NCBI GenBank assembly: GCA_019454125.1
Contig: CP075365.1
Coordinates: 1,172,218 to 1,236,217 of the forward strand
Direction: 5' to 3'
DNA from: Fimbriimonadaceae bacterium
GTDB taxonomy: Bacteria > Armatimonadota > Fimbriimonadia > Fimbriimonadales > Fimbriimonadaceae
DNA: 64,000 bases
Position numbers and translations under genes: made by a program. Of this stretch, positions 34,410 to 42,702 are shown one piece after another; position 1 is the stretch's first letter; the number at the start of each line of letters is the position of its first letter. The notes below the pieces were generated by a model. That model searched no databases. It was not told the origin of the DNA and saw only the letters and a list, made by a program, of their open reading frames with translations.

Positions 34410-35113
34410 TGGTCTTGATCCTCGCCTATATCGGTGCCTACCTTATCGGCGCCGTGCCTTTCGGATACCTTGTCGCGAGAGCGCGCGGGGTCGACATCAC
34501 TGCGACGGGCAGCGGAAACATCGGGGCCACCAATGTCGCCCGCGTCCTTGGCCGCGAGCTCGGGATCCTCGTCTTCTTGCTCGACGTGCTGAAGGGCGCA
34601 CTGCCCCCGATGCTCGCCCCGATTGTGCTGGCGGGGCAGCCGCTGGGCGTTCTTGGGCTGCGGGACCACGCCCTCTTGCTCGGCGCGACCGCGATCGTCG
34701 GCCATTCGCTCTCCCCCTTCATCGGGTTCAAGGGGGGCAAGGGAGTGGCGACGGGCTTTGGCTCACTGCTTGGTCTCGCGCCTTTGGTCGGCCTCGGCGG
34801 GTTCGGCATGTTCCTGCTGAGCTTCGCCTTCACGCGGATCGTGAGCCTTTCGAGCCTCGTCGGTTCGGGGAGCGTCCTGGTCCTCGCCGTCCTGACCCGC
34901 CAGACCCCGCTCTTCCTCGCCGTCTACACCGTCCTCGTCGCCTACGTCTGGTGGAAGCACAAGGCGAACATCGGCCGCTTGCTCAGGGGCGAAGAGCCGA
35001 AGCTGGACATGAAGAACGCGGGCAAGTCGGAGTCGTCCGCCGAAACGAACGGAAAGCCGGCGGAAGCCCCGGCCATCGAAGAAACGGAAGGGCTGCCGGT
35101 CGAGAAGGGCTGA
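34409..35113 (+). CDS. plsY: Acyl-phosphate:glycerol-3-phosphate acyltransferase
   Basis: Membrane acyltransferase of the first step of phospholipid synthesis, using acyl phosphate. The 234-residue protein has five to six helices and the three PlsY motifs: GSGNIGATNVAR (about residues 34-45), GHSLSPFIGFKGGKGVAT (about 94-111) and the later WWKHKANIGRLLRGEE. The last ~40 residues are a charged Glu/Lys/Ala tail not typical of PlsY. The ATG shares one base with the previous stop (TGATG); an adjoining TTG at 34406 is less likely. Confidence 0.95.
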   Translation: MVLILAYIGAYLIGAVPFGYLVARARGVDITATGSGNIGATNVARVLGRELGILVFLLDVLKGALPPMLAPIVLAGQPLGVLGLRDHALLLGATAIVGHSLSPFIGFKGGKGVATGFGSLLGLAPLVGLGGFGMFLLSFAFTRIVSLSSLVGSGSVLVLAVLTRQTPLFLAVYTVLVAYVWWKHKANIGRLLRGEEPKLDMKNAGKSESSAETNGKPAEAPAIEETEGLPVEKG

Positions 35114-35922
35114 TGTTCGTCGAGAGGCTTTCGTCGGATCCGTTGGCGGCGCTTCTCGCCTGCATCGTTTGGATCCCGATCGCGATCTGGATCGTCTCGC
35201 TGGTGGGCTGGCTGGTTCAGGGCGATATCGACGGGTTCAGCGGGATTGTGGGGATCGGCATGGGGCTTGGACTCGGCGTCTTGACGGTCGTGCCGCCCGC
35301 CCCTTGGCTCCCCCCTCTGATCTTCTGCGGGGTGGTGGTCACGATCGTCTTCTTCCCGTTCGTCCGAGTCTTTACCCACCGGCACGCCATGGCGTCCATC
35401 GCGCTGGAGCAGGTCGACAAGTACATGGAAGCGATCGACAAGCACCCGGACAACGTCTATGCGCGATTTCGTCTCGCAGAGCTACTGGTCGAGCGGGGTA
35501 TGACGGGGCATGGCATCCGCATCGTCGAAGCCGTCCTCCCCAGCATGCCCCTGAGCCTCTTTCGGCGCGAGCACTCCCTGCTGAACGCGTGGAGGTCCGG
35601 CGCGAGCGATCCACGCCTGTTCCGCGCGGAGGGCTGTCCCTCCTGCGGCACAATGAATCCCGCAGGCGAGCTTTATTGCAAAGGGTGCCGCCGGCCCTTC
35701 GCGGCGGCTTTGGCCAGGGGCCGGTGGTTGCCGCACGGCAGTGGTCGCAGGCTGATCGCGGTGTGGCTCACGGCCCTCATCGTGATCGTCGGGCTTCCGA
35801 CGGCGGTGGCCCTCAGCCAAATCTCGCCCCCGCTTTCGGCTTCGCTCGTGCTCGTCCAAGTCGGGCTTGGCGCGTTCATGCTCATCAGGTCGTTCGTAGG
35901 GACGGTGGGGAGGGAAGCCTGA
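35113..35922 (+). CDS. Membrane protein with zinc ribbon and TPR-like segment, unknown function
   Basis: A 269-residue protein. Three N-terminal membrane helices (about residues 10-80) are followed by a TPR-like helical segment (EAIDKHPDNVYARFRLAELLVERG), a four-cysteine zinc ribbon (CPSCGTMNPAGELYCKGC, about 177-194) and two C-terminal helices (about 215-260). I recognise no family. Its overlap with plsY (TGATG) and with the LptF/G-like gene (CTGA) suggests an envelope-related role, perhaps in lipid or LPS assembly. Confidence 0.85.
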   Translation: MFVERLSSDPLAALLACIVWIPIAIWIVSLVGWLVQGDIDGFSGIVGIGMGLGLGVLTVVPPAPWLPPLIFCGVVVTIVFFPFVRVFTHRHAMASIALEQVDKYMEAIDKHPDNVYARFRLAELLVERGMTGHGIRIVEAVLPSMPLSLFRREHSLLNAWRSGASDPRLFRAEGCPSCGTMNPAGELYCKGCRRPFAAALARGRWLPHGSGRRLIAVWLTALIVIVGLPTAVALSQISPPLSASLVLVQVGLGAFMLIRSFVGTVGREA

Positions 35923-36992
35923 AGACGCTCGACCGGTACGTCGTGCGCGAGTTGTCCGTGCCGCTCTTCATCGGGACGATCGTCATCGCGCTGCTTTTCG
36001 TGGCGAACGACATGATCGCCCTTTTCAAGACGTTCAATCTGGAGAGCATCCCCCCGCTCGCGATCATACAGCTCTTGCTGTTCAAGCTCCCCCAATGGCT
36101 TTCGATGACGCTGCCGGTGGGGGCCGCGCTCGGCGCGTCGCTGGCGATCAGCCGGCTCGCGCGAGAGAGTGAGATCACGGCGATGCGCGCGGCCGGCGTC
36201 CGAGTGCTCCGCGTTTTCCTTCCCGTGCTCGTTTGCGGGGCGGTCGTCGCCGCCTGCAATTTCCTGGTGGTGGACAGGCTCGTCCCTCCGGCCGCGAAGG
36301 CTTACACGCGCTTGATCAATGAAGTCGGGCTCTTGGGCGCGGCGCCCCAGTTCCGGTCCAACGTGGTGCTTGAGATCGACCGGTTCACTGCCAGCTTTGG
36401 GACCGTCTCCCGGAGCGATCAGGGCACGATCCTCCTCACGGAGATCCTCCTTATCGAGCGCCCACGGCAGGGCGAGACCATCCTCTACTGGGCAAAATCC
36501 GGCGAGTACAAGGACGGTGTTTGGCGCATTCTCGCCCCGACCATTTACCACCTTAGGGGCACGACCCTGACCGCGGCGGAGACGAAGAAGGAAGTCCCCA
36601 TTAACGAACCGATCCGCATCGCCGACCTCTTCGCGCCTCCCACTCCGGACCAGGAGACGGTCGCCTCGCTACAGGAGGCGATCCGATCCCGGCGGGCCGC
36701 GTTGCAATCCACGACCGCGCTCGAAATCGCGCTCCAACAGAAGTTCGCGGTGCCGTTCTCGTGCCTCGTCTTCAGCCTCACGGGGGCCGTCTTCGCCATG
36801 CTCTTTGCGCGTGCGGGACCGTTCATGGGCGTGCTGGTGAGCCTCGGCCTCGTCTGGCTGTACTTCAATTTGTACGTCATCTCCGGGGAGATCTTTGGAC
36901 GCAACCACTGGGTGAGCCCTATGGTCGCGGCCTGGCTGCCGAACCTGCTGTACCTGTTCGTCGGTCTGATCCTCGTGAGGAGGCTTGAGTGA
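35919..36992 (+). CDS. LptF/LptG-family LPS export permease, apparent CTG start
   Basis: A 357-residue inner-membrane permease of the ABC system that extracts LPS from the inner membrane. Three helices at each end flank a periplasmic beta-jellyroll (about residues 120-260); the N-terminal LDRYVVRELSVPLFIG and ARESEITAMRAAGVRVLR segments are typical. Homology of the N-terminus (K-T-L-D-R-Y) points to the CTG at 35919 as start: it overlaps the previous stop as CTGA and has GGGAGGGAAG directly upstream. The only other nearby candidate, GTG at 35943, would remove the conserved start. A single LptF/G-like gene is seen here; the partner and the ATPase LptB are elsewhere. Confidence 0.9.
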   Translation: MKTLDRYVVRELSVPLFIGTIVIALLFVANDMIALFKTFNLESIPPLAIIQLLLFKLPQWLSMTLPVGAALGASLAISRLARESEITAMRAAGVRVLRVFLPVLVCGAVVAACNFLVVDRLVPPAAKAYTRLINEVGLLGAAPQFRSNVVLEIDRFTASFGTVSRSDQGTILLTEILLIERPRQGETILYWAKSGEYKDGVWRILAPTIYHLRGTTLTAAETKKEVPINEPIRIADLFAPPTPDQETVASLQEAIRSRRAALQSTTALEIALQQKFAVPFSCLVFSLTGAVFAMLFARAGPFMGVLVSLGLVWLYFNLYVISGEIFGRNHWVSPMVAAWLPNLLYLFVGLILVRRLE

Positions 36993-39250
36993 GGCTTTGG
37001 AGGGCGGCGGCCGCCTGCCTTCTCCTGCTCGCGACGGCACCCAGCTTTGGGCAAACGAACATCTTTCCCGGCCTCAGCCGGGCGCTGCGCAGCCTGCCGA
37101 CGCGCGACGCCAGAGAGCTTCCAGAGCCAAAGCCTCGCGGCGAAGAGACGTTCAAAGTCCGCGGAGCCCGCACGGCGCGGACACGCGGCGACGTTACCGT
37201 GCTCGAAGGCGACGTCTGGGCGAGCTACAAAGGCTATGAGCTCCGAGGCGACCGCGTCACCTTTGACCGGGTCTCGGAGATCGGCACGCTCGAGGGCAAC
37301 GCCAAGCTCGACGGAGACTCTGAAACGGTCACGGGTGAGAGCATCACCGTCGATTTCAAGCAACGCACGTTCGCCTTTACCAATTCAAGGGCGCGGCTGG
37401 AGCCGGACGCAGTCCAGAAGCGCACGACCGGGGAGATCTATCTCCGGGGCGACGGCGGCGGCGGACGCCAGCGGGATTTCACCGTCAGGGACGGCAGTTT
37501 CACGACCTGCGACTTGGAGCACCCCCACTATGCGCTGGACGCCGAGGGCATCCGCATCCTGCCCGGGCGCAGGGCGGAGCTCCGCGACGTGCGCCTCTCC
37601 GTGCTCGGCAAGACCGTCATAGGCATCCCGTACTTGGTGGTGCCGCTGGAGCAGCGCAGCGAACGGTACTTGCCGGAAGTGGGGCAGAGCCCCGACGAAG
37701 GCTATTACGTGAAGACGCGGTTCGGCTCCCCCTTGCCGGGAGAGAGCTACCTGGACTACCGTGTCGACCTCATGTCCAAGCTTGGCGCGGGTCTGGGCGT
37801 GGACTACAACTACAAGGCTGCCGGGCTGGACGGCGTCCTGACCGCGTACCAGCTCACCGGTTCGCGGAAGAGCACGGTGGTCACGAGCCGCCACTCGCAG
37901 AAGATCTGGGACGGCCAGCTTAGCGTGAACGGGGCGTTCCAACGCGAGAACTACCTCACCTCGCCCAATTCTACCTTGTGGAACGTGCTTGCCCAATATG
38001 CGACTCCGTTCCTAGGGGGCAACTCGCGACTGGGCTATACGCTCACGCGGAGCGAGTCCACGGGCTTCAAATCCGTCTCCCAGTCCACGAGCATCAACGA
38101 CGATCGCCGGATCGGGCCGCTCAACCAACACCTCGACCTGACCCTGACCCAGTACGACTCGCAATACTCGGGGGGGAACCTCTCCAAATCGGAACGCATC
38201 GACTTGCGCTATACCGCGCTCGCCCCGATGCGCTCGCTGGACGCGGACCTGCTCTACCAGCGTGCGATCCCGGTGAGCAGCAGCCAAGACTTCTTCGCTC
38301 CGACCGATACCACGCCCATGCTCACGCTGCGGTCCGACGCCGGGCGGCTCATCGATTCCCGGTGGGGCCGGGTTTGGCCGTTCACCTTTGCGGCGTCTAT
38401 CGGCGAACTGGTGGATGCCTCGAGTCGCGACCGCGTCACCCGGATCAACTTCGAGACGGGGCTGCGCCGTCGCCTGGCCGTTCCCAGGGGACGTTCCGAG
38501 GCGAACCTAGGCGTGCAGTTCCGCCAGGGGCTCTATAGCGACGACACCGCGCAGTACGTGATCGCGGGGGACGGCGACTGGCGCTACGGCTTCGCGCGCG
38601 ATTCCGGGTTGCGGGTGAGCTATCGGTACCTGCGCCCCTTCGGCTTTACGCCGCTCGCCATCGACTCGACGGGCCGGTCTGACGCCTTCAACTTTTCTCT
38701 CGACTACCGGGCATCGAAGGCCGTCCTCTTGAGCGGTCAGACGGGCTACGACCTTCTCTCAGCGGACCGTGGCGTCGTCCCTTGGCAGTTTGTCTACCTG
38801 CGGGGGCGCTGGAACACGGGGAACAAGCTGGACGCGGGCGTGCAGCTTTCCTACGACACGTTCCGGCAGGTTTGGTCGAACCTCCGGTTCGACACGAACC
38901 TGGACTGGGGCGGGACCCGGTTCGTGATGGCCGCGCGCTATGACGCCCAACGATCGACGTGGGCGGGGCTCTCGGCGCAGATCGACGGGTTGCGGCTCGG
39001 CAAGATCGGCGCGAACATCTTGGTCGATTACAACGGCTACACCAGCCGCTTCGAAGCCCAGCACTATCAGCTGACTTACGACCTCCACTGCACGGAAGCC
39101 GTCTTGGAGGTCATCGACAATTCGGTGGGATTCCGGTCTGGCCGGACGGTCGCGTTCTTCTTCCGGATCAAGGCGCTGCCGATGCAGGACCTCTTCGGCT
39201 TTGGGCGTCGCGGCCAGGTGGTGGGCGGCGGGTTTGGGTTCGGCAACTAA
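36989..39250 (+). CDS. lptD: LPS-assembly protein LptD (OstA domain plus outer-membrane barrel)
   Basis: A 753-residue outer-membrane protein inserting LPS into the outer leaflet. A signal peptide (LWRAAAACLLLLATAPSFGQ) precedes an OstA/LptA-like jellyroll (about residues 55-190; ARTARTRGDVTVLEGDVWAS, YELRGDRVTFDRVSEIGTLEG) and a long C-terminal beta-barrel of alternating aromatic strands ending in FGFGN. Of the four E. coli cysteines that form the inter-domain disulfides, one remains in the N-terminal part (TTCDLEH) and one near the end (YDLHCTEAV, where E. coli has CC). It starts with GTG inside the permease stop (GTGA). Confidence 0.92.
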   Translation: MRLWRAAAACLLLLATAPSFGQTNIFPGLSRALRSLPTRDARELPEPKPRGEETFKVRGARTARTRGDVTVLEGDVWASYKGYELRGDRVTFDRVSEIGTLEGNAKLDGDSETVTGESITVDFKQRTFAFTNSRARLEPDAVQKRTTGEIYLRGDGGGGRQRDFTVRDGSFTTCDLEHPHYALDAEGIRILPGRRAELRDVRLSVLGKTVIGIPYLVVPLEQRSERYLPEVGQSPDEGYYVKTRFGSPLPGESYLDYRVDLMSKLGAGLGVDYNYKAAGLDGVLTAYQLTGSRKSTVVTSRHSQKIWDGQLSVNGAFQRENYLTSPNSTLWNVLAQYATPFLGGNSRLGYTLTRSESTGFKSVSQSTSINDDRRIGPLNQHLDLTLTQYDSQYSGGNLSKSERIDLRYTALAPMRSLDADLLYQRAIPVSSSQDFFAPTDTTPMLTLRSDAGRLIDSRWGRVWPFTFAASIGELVDASSRDRVTRINFETGLRRRLAVPRGRSEANLGVQFRQGLYSDDTAQYVIAGDGDWRYGFARDSGLRVSYRYLRPFGFTPLAIDSTGRSDAFNFSLDYRASKAVLLSGQTGYDLLSADRGVVPWQFVYLRGRWNTGNKLDAGVQLSYDTFRQVWSNLRFDTNLDWGGTRFVMAARYDAQRSTWAGLSAQIDGLRLGKIGANILVDYNGYTSRFEAQHYQLTYDLHCTEAVLEVIDNSVGFRSGRTVAFFFRIKALPMQDLFGFGRRGQVVGGGFGFGN

Positions 39251-39258
39251 ACCCGTCG

Positions 39259-39264
39259 TATACT
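39259..39264 (+). promoter_or_regulatory. TATACT box seven bases before the GT-C-like gene
   Basis: A near-consensus -10 box TATACT, seven bases, then the ATG at 39272, in the 21-base gap after lptD. No Shine-Dalgarno intervenes. Inferred leaderless start. Confidence 0.5.
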
Positions 39265-39271
39265 GCGGCCC

Positions 39272-41230
39272 ATGACCGAGGCGCTTCCCACGCTGGCGTT
39301 CGCCTTGTTGGCGACGATGGCGGGGCGGGGCGTCCTTGCCCGCTTCACGCCGCGCCTGGACCCGGCCGAGCAGTGGGGCGTCGGGGGGCTTCTCGGGCTT
39401 GCCGTAGTTGGTCTCCTCACCCTCTTCGTCGGCCTCGTCCCGGGCTCGTTGGGATGGTGGCCGCTCGCGGTGTGGCTCGTGCCGATCTTGGTCTCGGCGC
39501 GATATTGGAGCGCGCCCGCCCCCTTGCCGCGCCTCGGCTGGCAGGAGACCGCCTCCTGGCTCGTGGTCGGGGTGACGTGCGCGTTTGCGTTCCTGGCCGT
39601 TTTGACCCCGAGCGACGCCCGCGACTGGGACACGCTCGCCTACCACCTCGCCGTGCCCAAGATCTGGTTGCACGAGGGCCAGATCGGGTTCGTCCAGAAC
39701 ATCCACCACTCGAACTTCCCGTTCACGATCGATAACCTTTACGTGCTCGGCCTGCGGTGGGGCGGCGAGCCGGGCGCCAAATCCTTCGCCTGGACCTTCC
39801 TGCCTCTGGGGGCCTTGGCCCTCTTCGGTCTTGCCCGCCGCTGGTATGGGGGCGCGGCCGGAGGCTGGGCCGCGTTGGCCTTCGCCGCGGTGCCGGTCGT
39901 GGCGTGGGAATCGGGCACGGCTTACATCGATGTGGCGCACGGGCTCTTCGCCGGCTTGGCGGTCTGCTATGCCGCTGGCTCGCTGGTGCGCGGCGACGCT
40001 TGGGCATGGCCGCTGGCTGGCCTTTGCCTCGGATTCACGCTCGGATCAAAGCACACCGGGCTGCAGGTCGCGCTCGCGCTCGGCGCGGTCACATTGGGCT
40101 GGCTCCTGCGGGGGCCGGACGTGCCGCCTTCGGACGAAGGACCGCAAGCCAGGCGTTTCCGGGGCGCGATCTTGGCGGGGGCCTTGGCCCTCGTCCTTGC
40201 CTTTCCTTGGTATGCGAAGTCGGTGGCCTATACGGGCAACCCGGTCTATCCCTTCCTGCCCGGCATCTTCGGCGGCCGCGAGTGGGACAAGTGGCGGGCC
40301 GACCTCTACGCGGGCGAACAGGCGACCTTCGGGGTGGGGAAGTCCCCGCTACACGTAGGCCACGCGGTCTTCGGCCTTGCTTATAACCCAGGGCGTTACG
40401 TGAACCCAGGGCAGACCGAAGGGCGCGGCTTTCCGACTGGTTCGATTGGTTTTGCGGGCCTTTTCGTGGGCCTGCTCTGGCTGGCGCGGGGGCGCGGCCC
40501 GGGTGGACTGGCGCTCCGCGAAGGGTTCATCCTCGCGACGCTCGGCGTCCAGTTCGCGATGTGGTTCTTACTCAGCCAGCAAAGCCGCTATCTGACGATC
40601 GTCGCGGTGCCGCTCGCCGTCTTGGCCGGAGGCGCGATCGTGCACGGCAGGTGGAAGCAAATGGCGAAGGGTGCGGTCGCGCTCCAGGCTGCGAGCACCC
40701 TCGCGATCCTTTGGTTGTGGCAGGTGCCGACGGACTGGCAGGTCGTGACCCAGGGGCGCCAGGCCGAATACCGGAGACGGGCCGTGCCTTTCGCGACCGC
40801 GGCCGAGACGATCAATGCCCTGCCCAAAGGCACCAAGGTCGCGCTCTACGACGAGGTCTTCGGCTACTTCCTTGACGTGGGCTACATCTGGGCGAATCCT
40901 GGCCACTCCAGTTGGATTCCCTACGAGGCGATGGAGAGCGGCTCGGACTACGCCCGCATGATGCGGGAGAAGGGGTTCACCCACGCATATTTGAACTTCT
41001 CGCCGGGAATCGTCGACCCGAAGCTCACGCGGCGCTGGATGGAGGCGGCGGGGCTCGCCCCCGGCGATCCTTACGGCCCGGTCGAAGCGGACCTCATGCA
41101 TTCCGACCTCAACCTTTGGTGGCGATACTTGACAGCTGACGCGGTGCGCCGAGGGGAACTGCGGCCAATGCAGGCCTTTGGGTCGAACGACGGTCTCCCC
41201 CGCGCACTGCTGTTCGAGTTCGCTAGGTAA
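39272..41230 (+). CDS. Predicted GT-C-fold membrane glycosyltransferase
   Basis: A 652-residue protein with about 12 membrane helices. The first extracytoplasmic loop holds DARDWDTLAYHLAVPKIW, an acidic motif with aromatic and His residues of the kind that carries the catalytic Asp in GT-C enzymes using polyprenyl-phosphate sugars (GT39/ArnT-like), and the last ~150 residues form a soluble domain. It may glycosylate lipid A, proteins or a polymer outside the cytoplasm. The polyprenyl-phosphate pentose of the UbiA-family gene at 15888 would be a possible donor. That link is speculative. Confidence 0.82.
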   Translation: MTEALPTLAFALLATMAGRGVLARFTPRLDPAEQWGVGGLLGLAVVGLLTLFVGLVPGSLGWWPLAVWLVPILVSARYWSAPAPLPRLGWQETASWLVVGVTCAFAFLAVLTPSDARDWDTLAYHLAVPKIWLHEGQIGFVQNIHHSNFPFTIDNLYVLGLRWGGEPGAKSFAWTFLPLGALALFGLARRWYGGAAGGWAALAFAAVPVVAWESGTAYIDVAHGLFAGLAVCYAAGSLVRGDAWAWPLAGLCLGFTLGSKHTGLQVALALGAVTLGWLLRGPDVPPSDEGPQARRFRGAILAGALALVLAFPWYAKSVAYTGNPVYPFLPGIFGGREWDKWRADLYAGEQATFGVGKSPLHVGHAVFGLAYNPGRYVNPGQTEGRGFPTGSIGFAGLFVGLLWLARGRGPGGLALREGFILATLGVQFAMWFLLSQQSRYLTIVAVPLAVLAGGAIVHGRWKQMAKGAVALQAASTLAILWLWQVPTDWQVVTQGRQAEYRRRAVPFATAAETINALPKGTKVALYDEVFGYFLDVGYIWANPGHSSWIPYEAMESGSDYARMMREKGFTHAYLNFSPGIVDPKLTRRWMEAAGLAPGDPYGPVEADLMHSDLNLWWRYLTADAVRRGELRPMQAFGSNDGLPRALLFEFAR

Positions 41231-41239
41231 AACGGGTTT

Positions 41240-42187
41240 GTGCATTATCGTCGTCTCGGTCGTTCGGGGGTGCGCGTCAGTGAGGTTGCCCTTGGCGGCT
41301 GGCTCACCCAGGGCCGCACTTTAGACTCGTCGGCCACGGCCGCCATCGTCAGACACGCGTTTGAACTGGGGGTCAACTTCTTCGATACGGCCGACGTTTA
41401 CAACCTCGGCGAGGCGGAGAAAGCGCTCGGGCACGCGGTCAAAGACCTGCGACGACGAAACCTCTTCATCGCGACGAAGTGCTACTTCCCGATGAGCGAA
41501 GCCCCGAACGACCGGGGCCTGAGCCGAAAGCACATCGTCGAGTCCTGCAACGATTCGCTCAAGCGGCTCGGGCTGGACTACATAGACCTCTACCAGTTCC
41601 ACCGCCACGACCCGGAATCGCCGATCGAGGAAGTCGTTCGTGCAGTGGACGACCTTGTGCGCCAGGGGAAGGTGCTCTACTGGGGCGTCAGCATGTGGCC
41701 GGCGGGCGCGATCGTCGACGCGTGCCGTGTCGCCGAGTCCTGGCGGTGCACCCTTCCCGTGAGCAACCAGCCGGTTTACAACCTCCTCCAGCGCGAGATC
41801 GAGAGCGCGGTGATCTCCGCGAGCGAGCAGGCGGGCGTCGGCCAGGTCGTGTTCTCTCCGCTGGCGCAGGGCATCCTCACGGGCAAATACAGGCCGGGCC
41901 AACCGCCGCCCGCCGGCAGCCGCGGAGCGGACGACTCATCGAACCAGTTCATGTCAAGGTTCTTGGAAGACGCGGAGTTGGAGCGCATCCAGGCACTTGG
42001 GCCGATCATCGAGGAGGCCGGTTGCACTTGGGCCCAGTTCGCACTCGCCTGGTGCCTGCGCCAACAGAACGTGAGCAGCGTCATCGTCGGCGCGAGCCGC
42101 CCCGAGCAACTGGACGACAATGTCGCCGCCTCGGGCCTAGCCATAGACCCCGAACTCTTCAAGCGGGCGGAGGCGTGCGTAGCGTGA
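41240..42187 (+). CDS. Aldo/keto reductase
   Basis: A 315-residue TIM-barrel NADPH-dependent oxidoreductase of the Kv-beta/YghZ-like branch. The start MHYRRLGRSGVRVSEVALGG, the catalytic Asp and Tyr in FDTADVYNLGEAE, the Lys in FIATKCYFP, the His in YQFHRHDPES and the C-terminal cofactor motif SSVIVGASRPEQLDDN are all present. Substrate unknown. GTG start; the stop overlaps the GTG of the ACT-domain gene, so four genes from here to folP are coupled. Confidence 0.93.
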   Translation: MHYRRLGRSGVRVSEVALGGWLTQGRTLDSSATAAIVRHAFELGVNFFDTADVYNLGEAEKALGHAVKDLRRRNLFIATKCYFPMSEAPNDRGLSRKHIVESCNDSLKRLGLDYIDLYQFHRHDPESPIEEVVRAVDDLVRQGKVLYWGVSMWPAGAIVDACRVAESWRCTLPVSNQPVYNLLQREIESAVISASEQAGVGQVVFSPLAQGILTGKYRPGQPPPAGSRGADDSSNQFMSRFLEDAELERIQALGPIIEEAGCTWAQFALAWCLRQQNVSSVIVGASRPEQLDDNVAASGLAIDPELFKRAEACVA

Positions 42188-42702
42188 GCGCCGATTCGCA
42201 GGCTCCCTTCCGCCGAGAGATGACGGCGGAGTTCGACCCGGGCGCCGTCTCCGAGACGGAGTTCGAAAAGCGCCGTGGGGTGAACCGGGTCGAGGTGCGC
42301 TCTGGCTTCCTGTCGGTGCATGTGAGCGGCTTCGACGCGGGATCGGACCGGGCCATGGCGGTTCTCACGGCCCTGGCGGAAGCGGGGGTCAGCCTCGACT
42401 TCCTCAAGCTGACGAGCGGCGGACTCTCGTTCCTCGCGCCCGACGCGGCCGAGTCCGCGATCCGCCGGGCGCTGGAAGGGATCCAGGCGGAACACAAGGT
42501 GCGCCCGGGCCTCTCCGTCGTGCTGGTGCACGCGGTGAACATGCGCGACGAGGAAGGACTGATCGCGCGCATCGTCTCCGAGACCATTGCGACGGGAGCA
42601 GAGATCGACCACCTGGGCGACATGCACGACCGCGTGCTGATGGTCGTCTCGGCCGAGGACGCCGAAGCCATCCGGGCCCGGCTCGAACCGGAGGGCGCAT
42701 GA
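42184..42702 (+). CDS. ACT-domain protein coupled to aspartokinase
   Basis: A 172-residue protein with two segments of ACT-like beta-alpha-beta-beta pattern (VEVRSGFLSVHVSGFDAGSD and LSVVLVHAVNMRDEEGLIAR). It overlaps the aspartokinase ATG as ATGA. A freestanding regulatory subunit that binds lysine, threonine or methionine is a reasonable inference, although the kinase has its own ACT domains. GTG start inside the previous stop. Confidence 0.75.
   Translation: MSADSQAPFRREMTAEFDPGAVSETEFEKRRGVNRVEVRSGFLSVHVSGFDAGSDRAMAVLTALAEAGVSLDFLKLTSGGLSFLAPDAAESAIRRALEGIQAEHKVRPGLSVVLVHAVNMRDEEGLIARIVSETIATGAEIDHLGDMHDRVLMVVSAEDAEAIRARLEPEGA

Noticed and set aside
35169-35918. Upstream extension of the LptF/G-like frame across the zinc-ribbon gene
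   Set aside because: The zinc-ribbon gene in the other frame has membrane helices, a CxxC ribbon and proper overlaps; the extension is Arg/Gly-rich shadow sequence.
41479-42183. Upstream extension of the ACT-domain gene across the aldo/keto reductase
   Set aside because: Shadow of a clear TIM-barrel enzyme; the ACT-like sequence starts at the GTG overlapping its stop.
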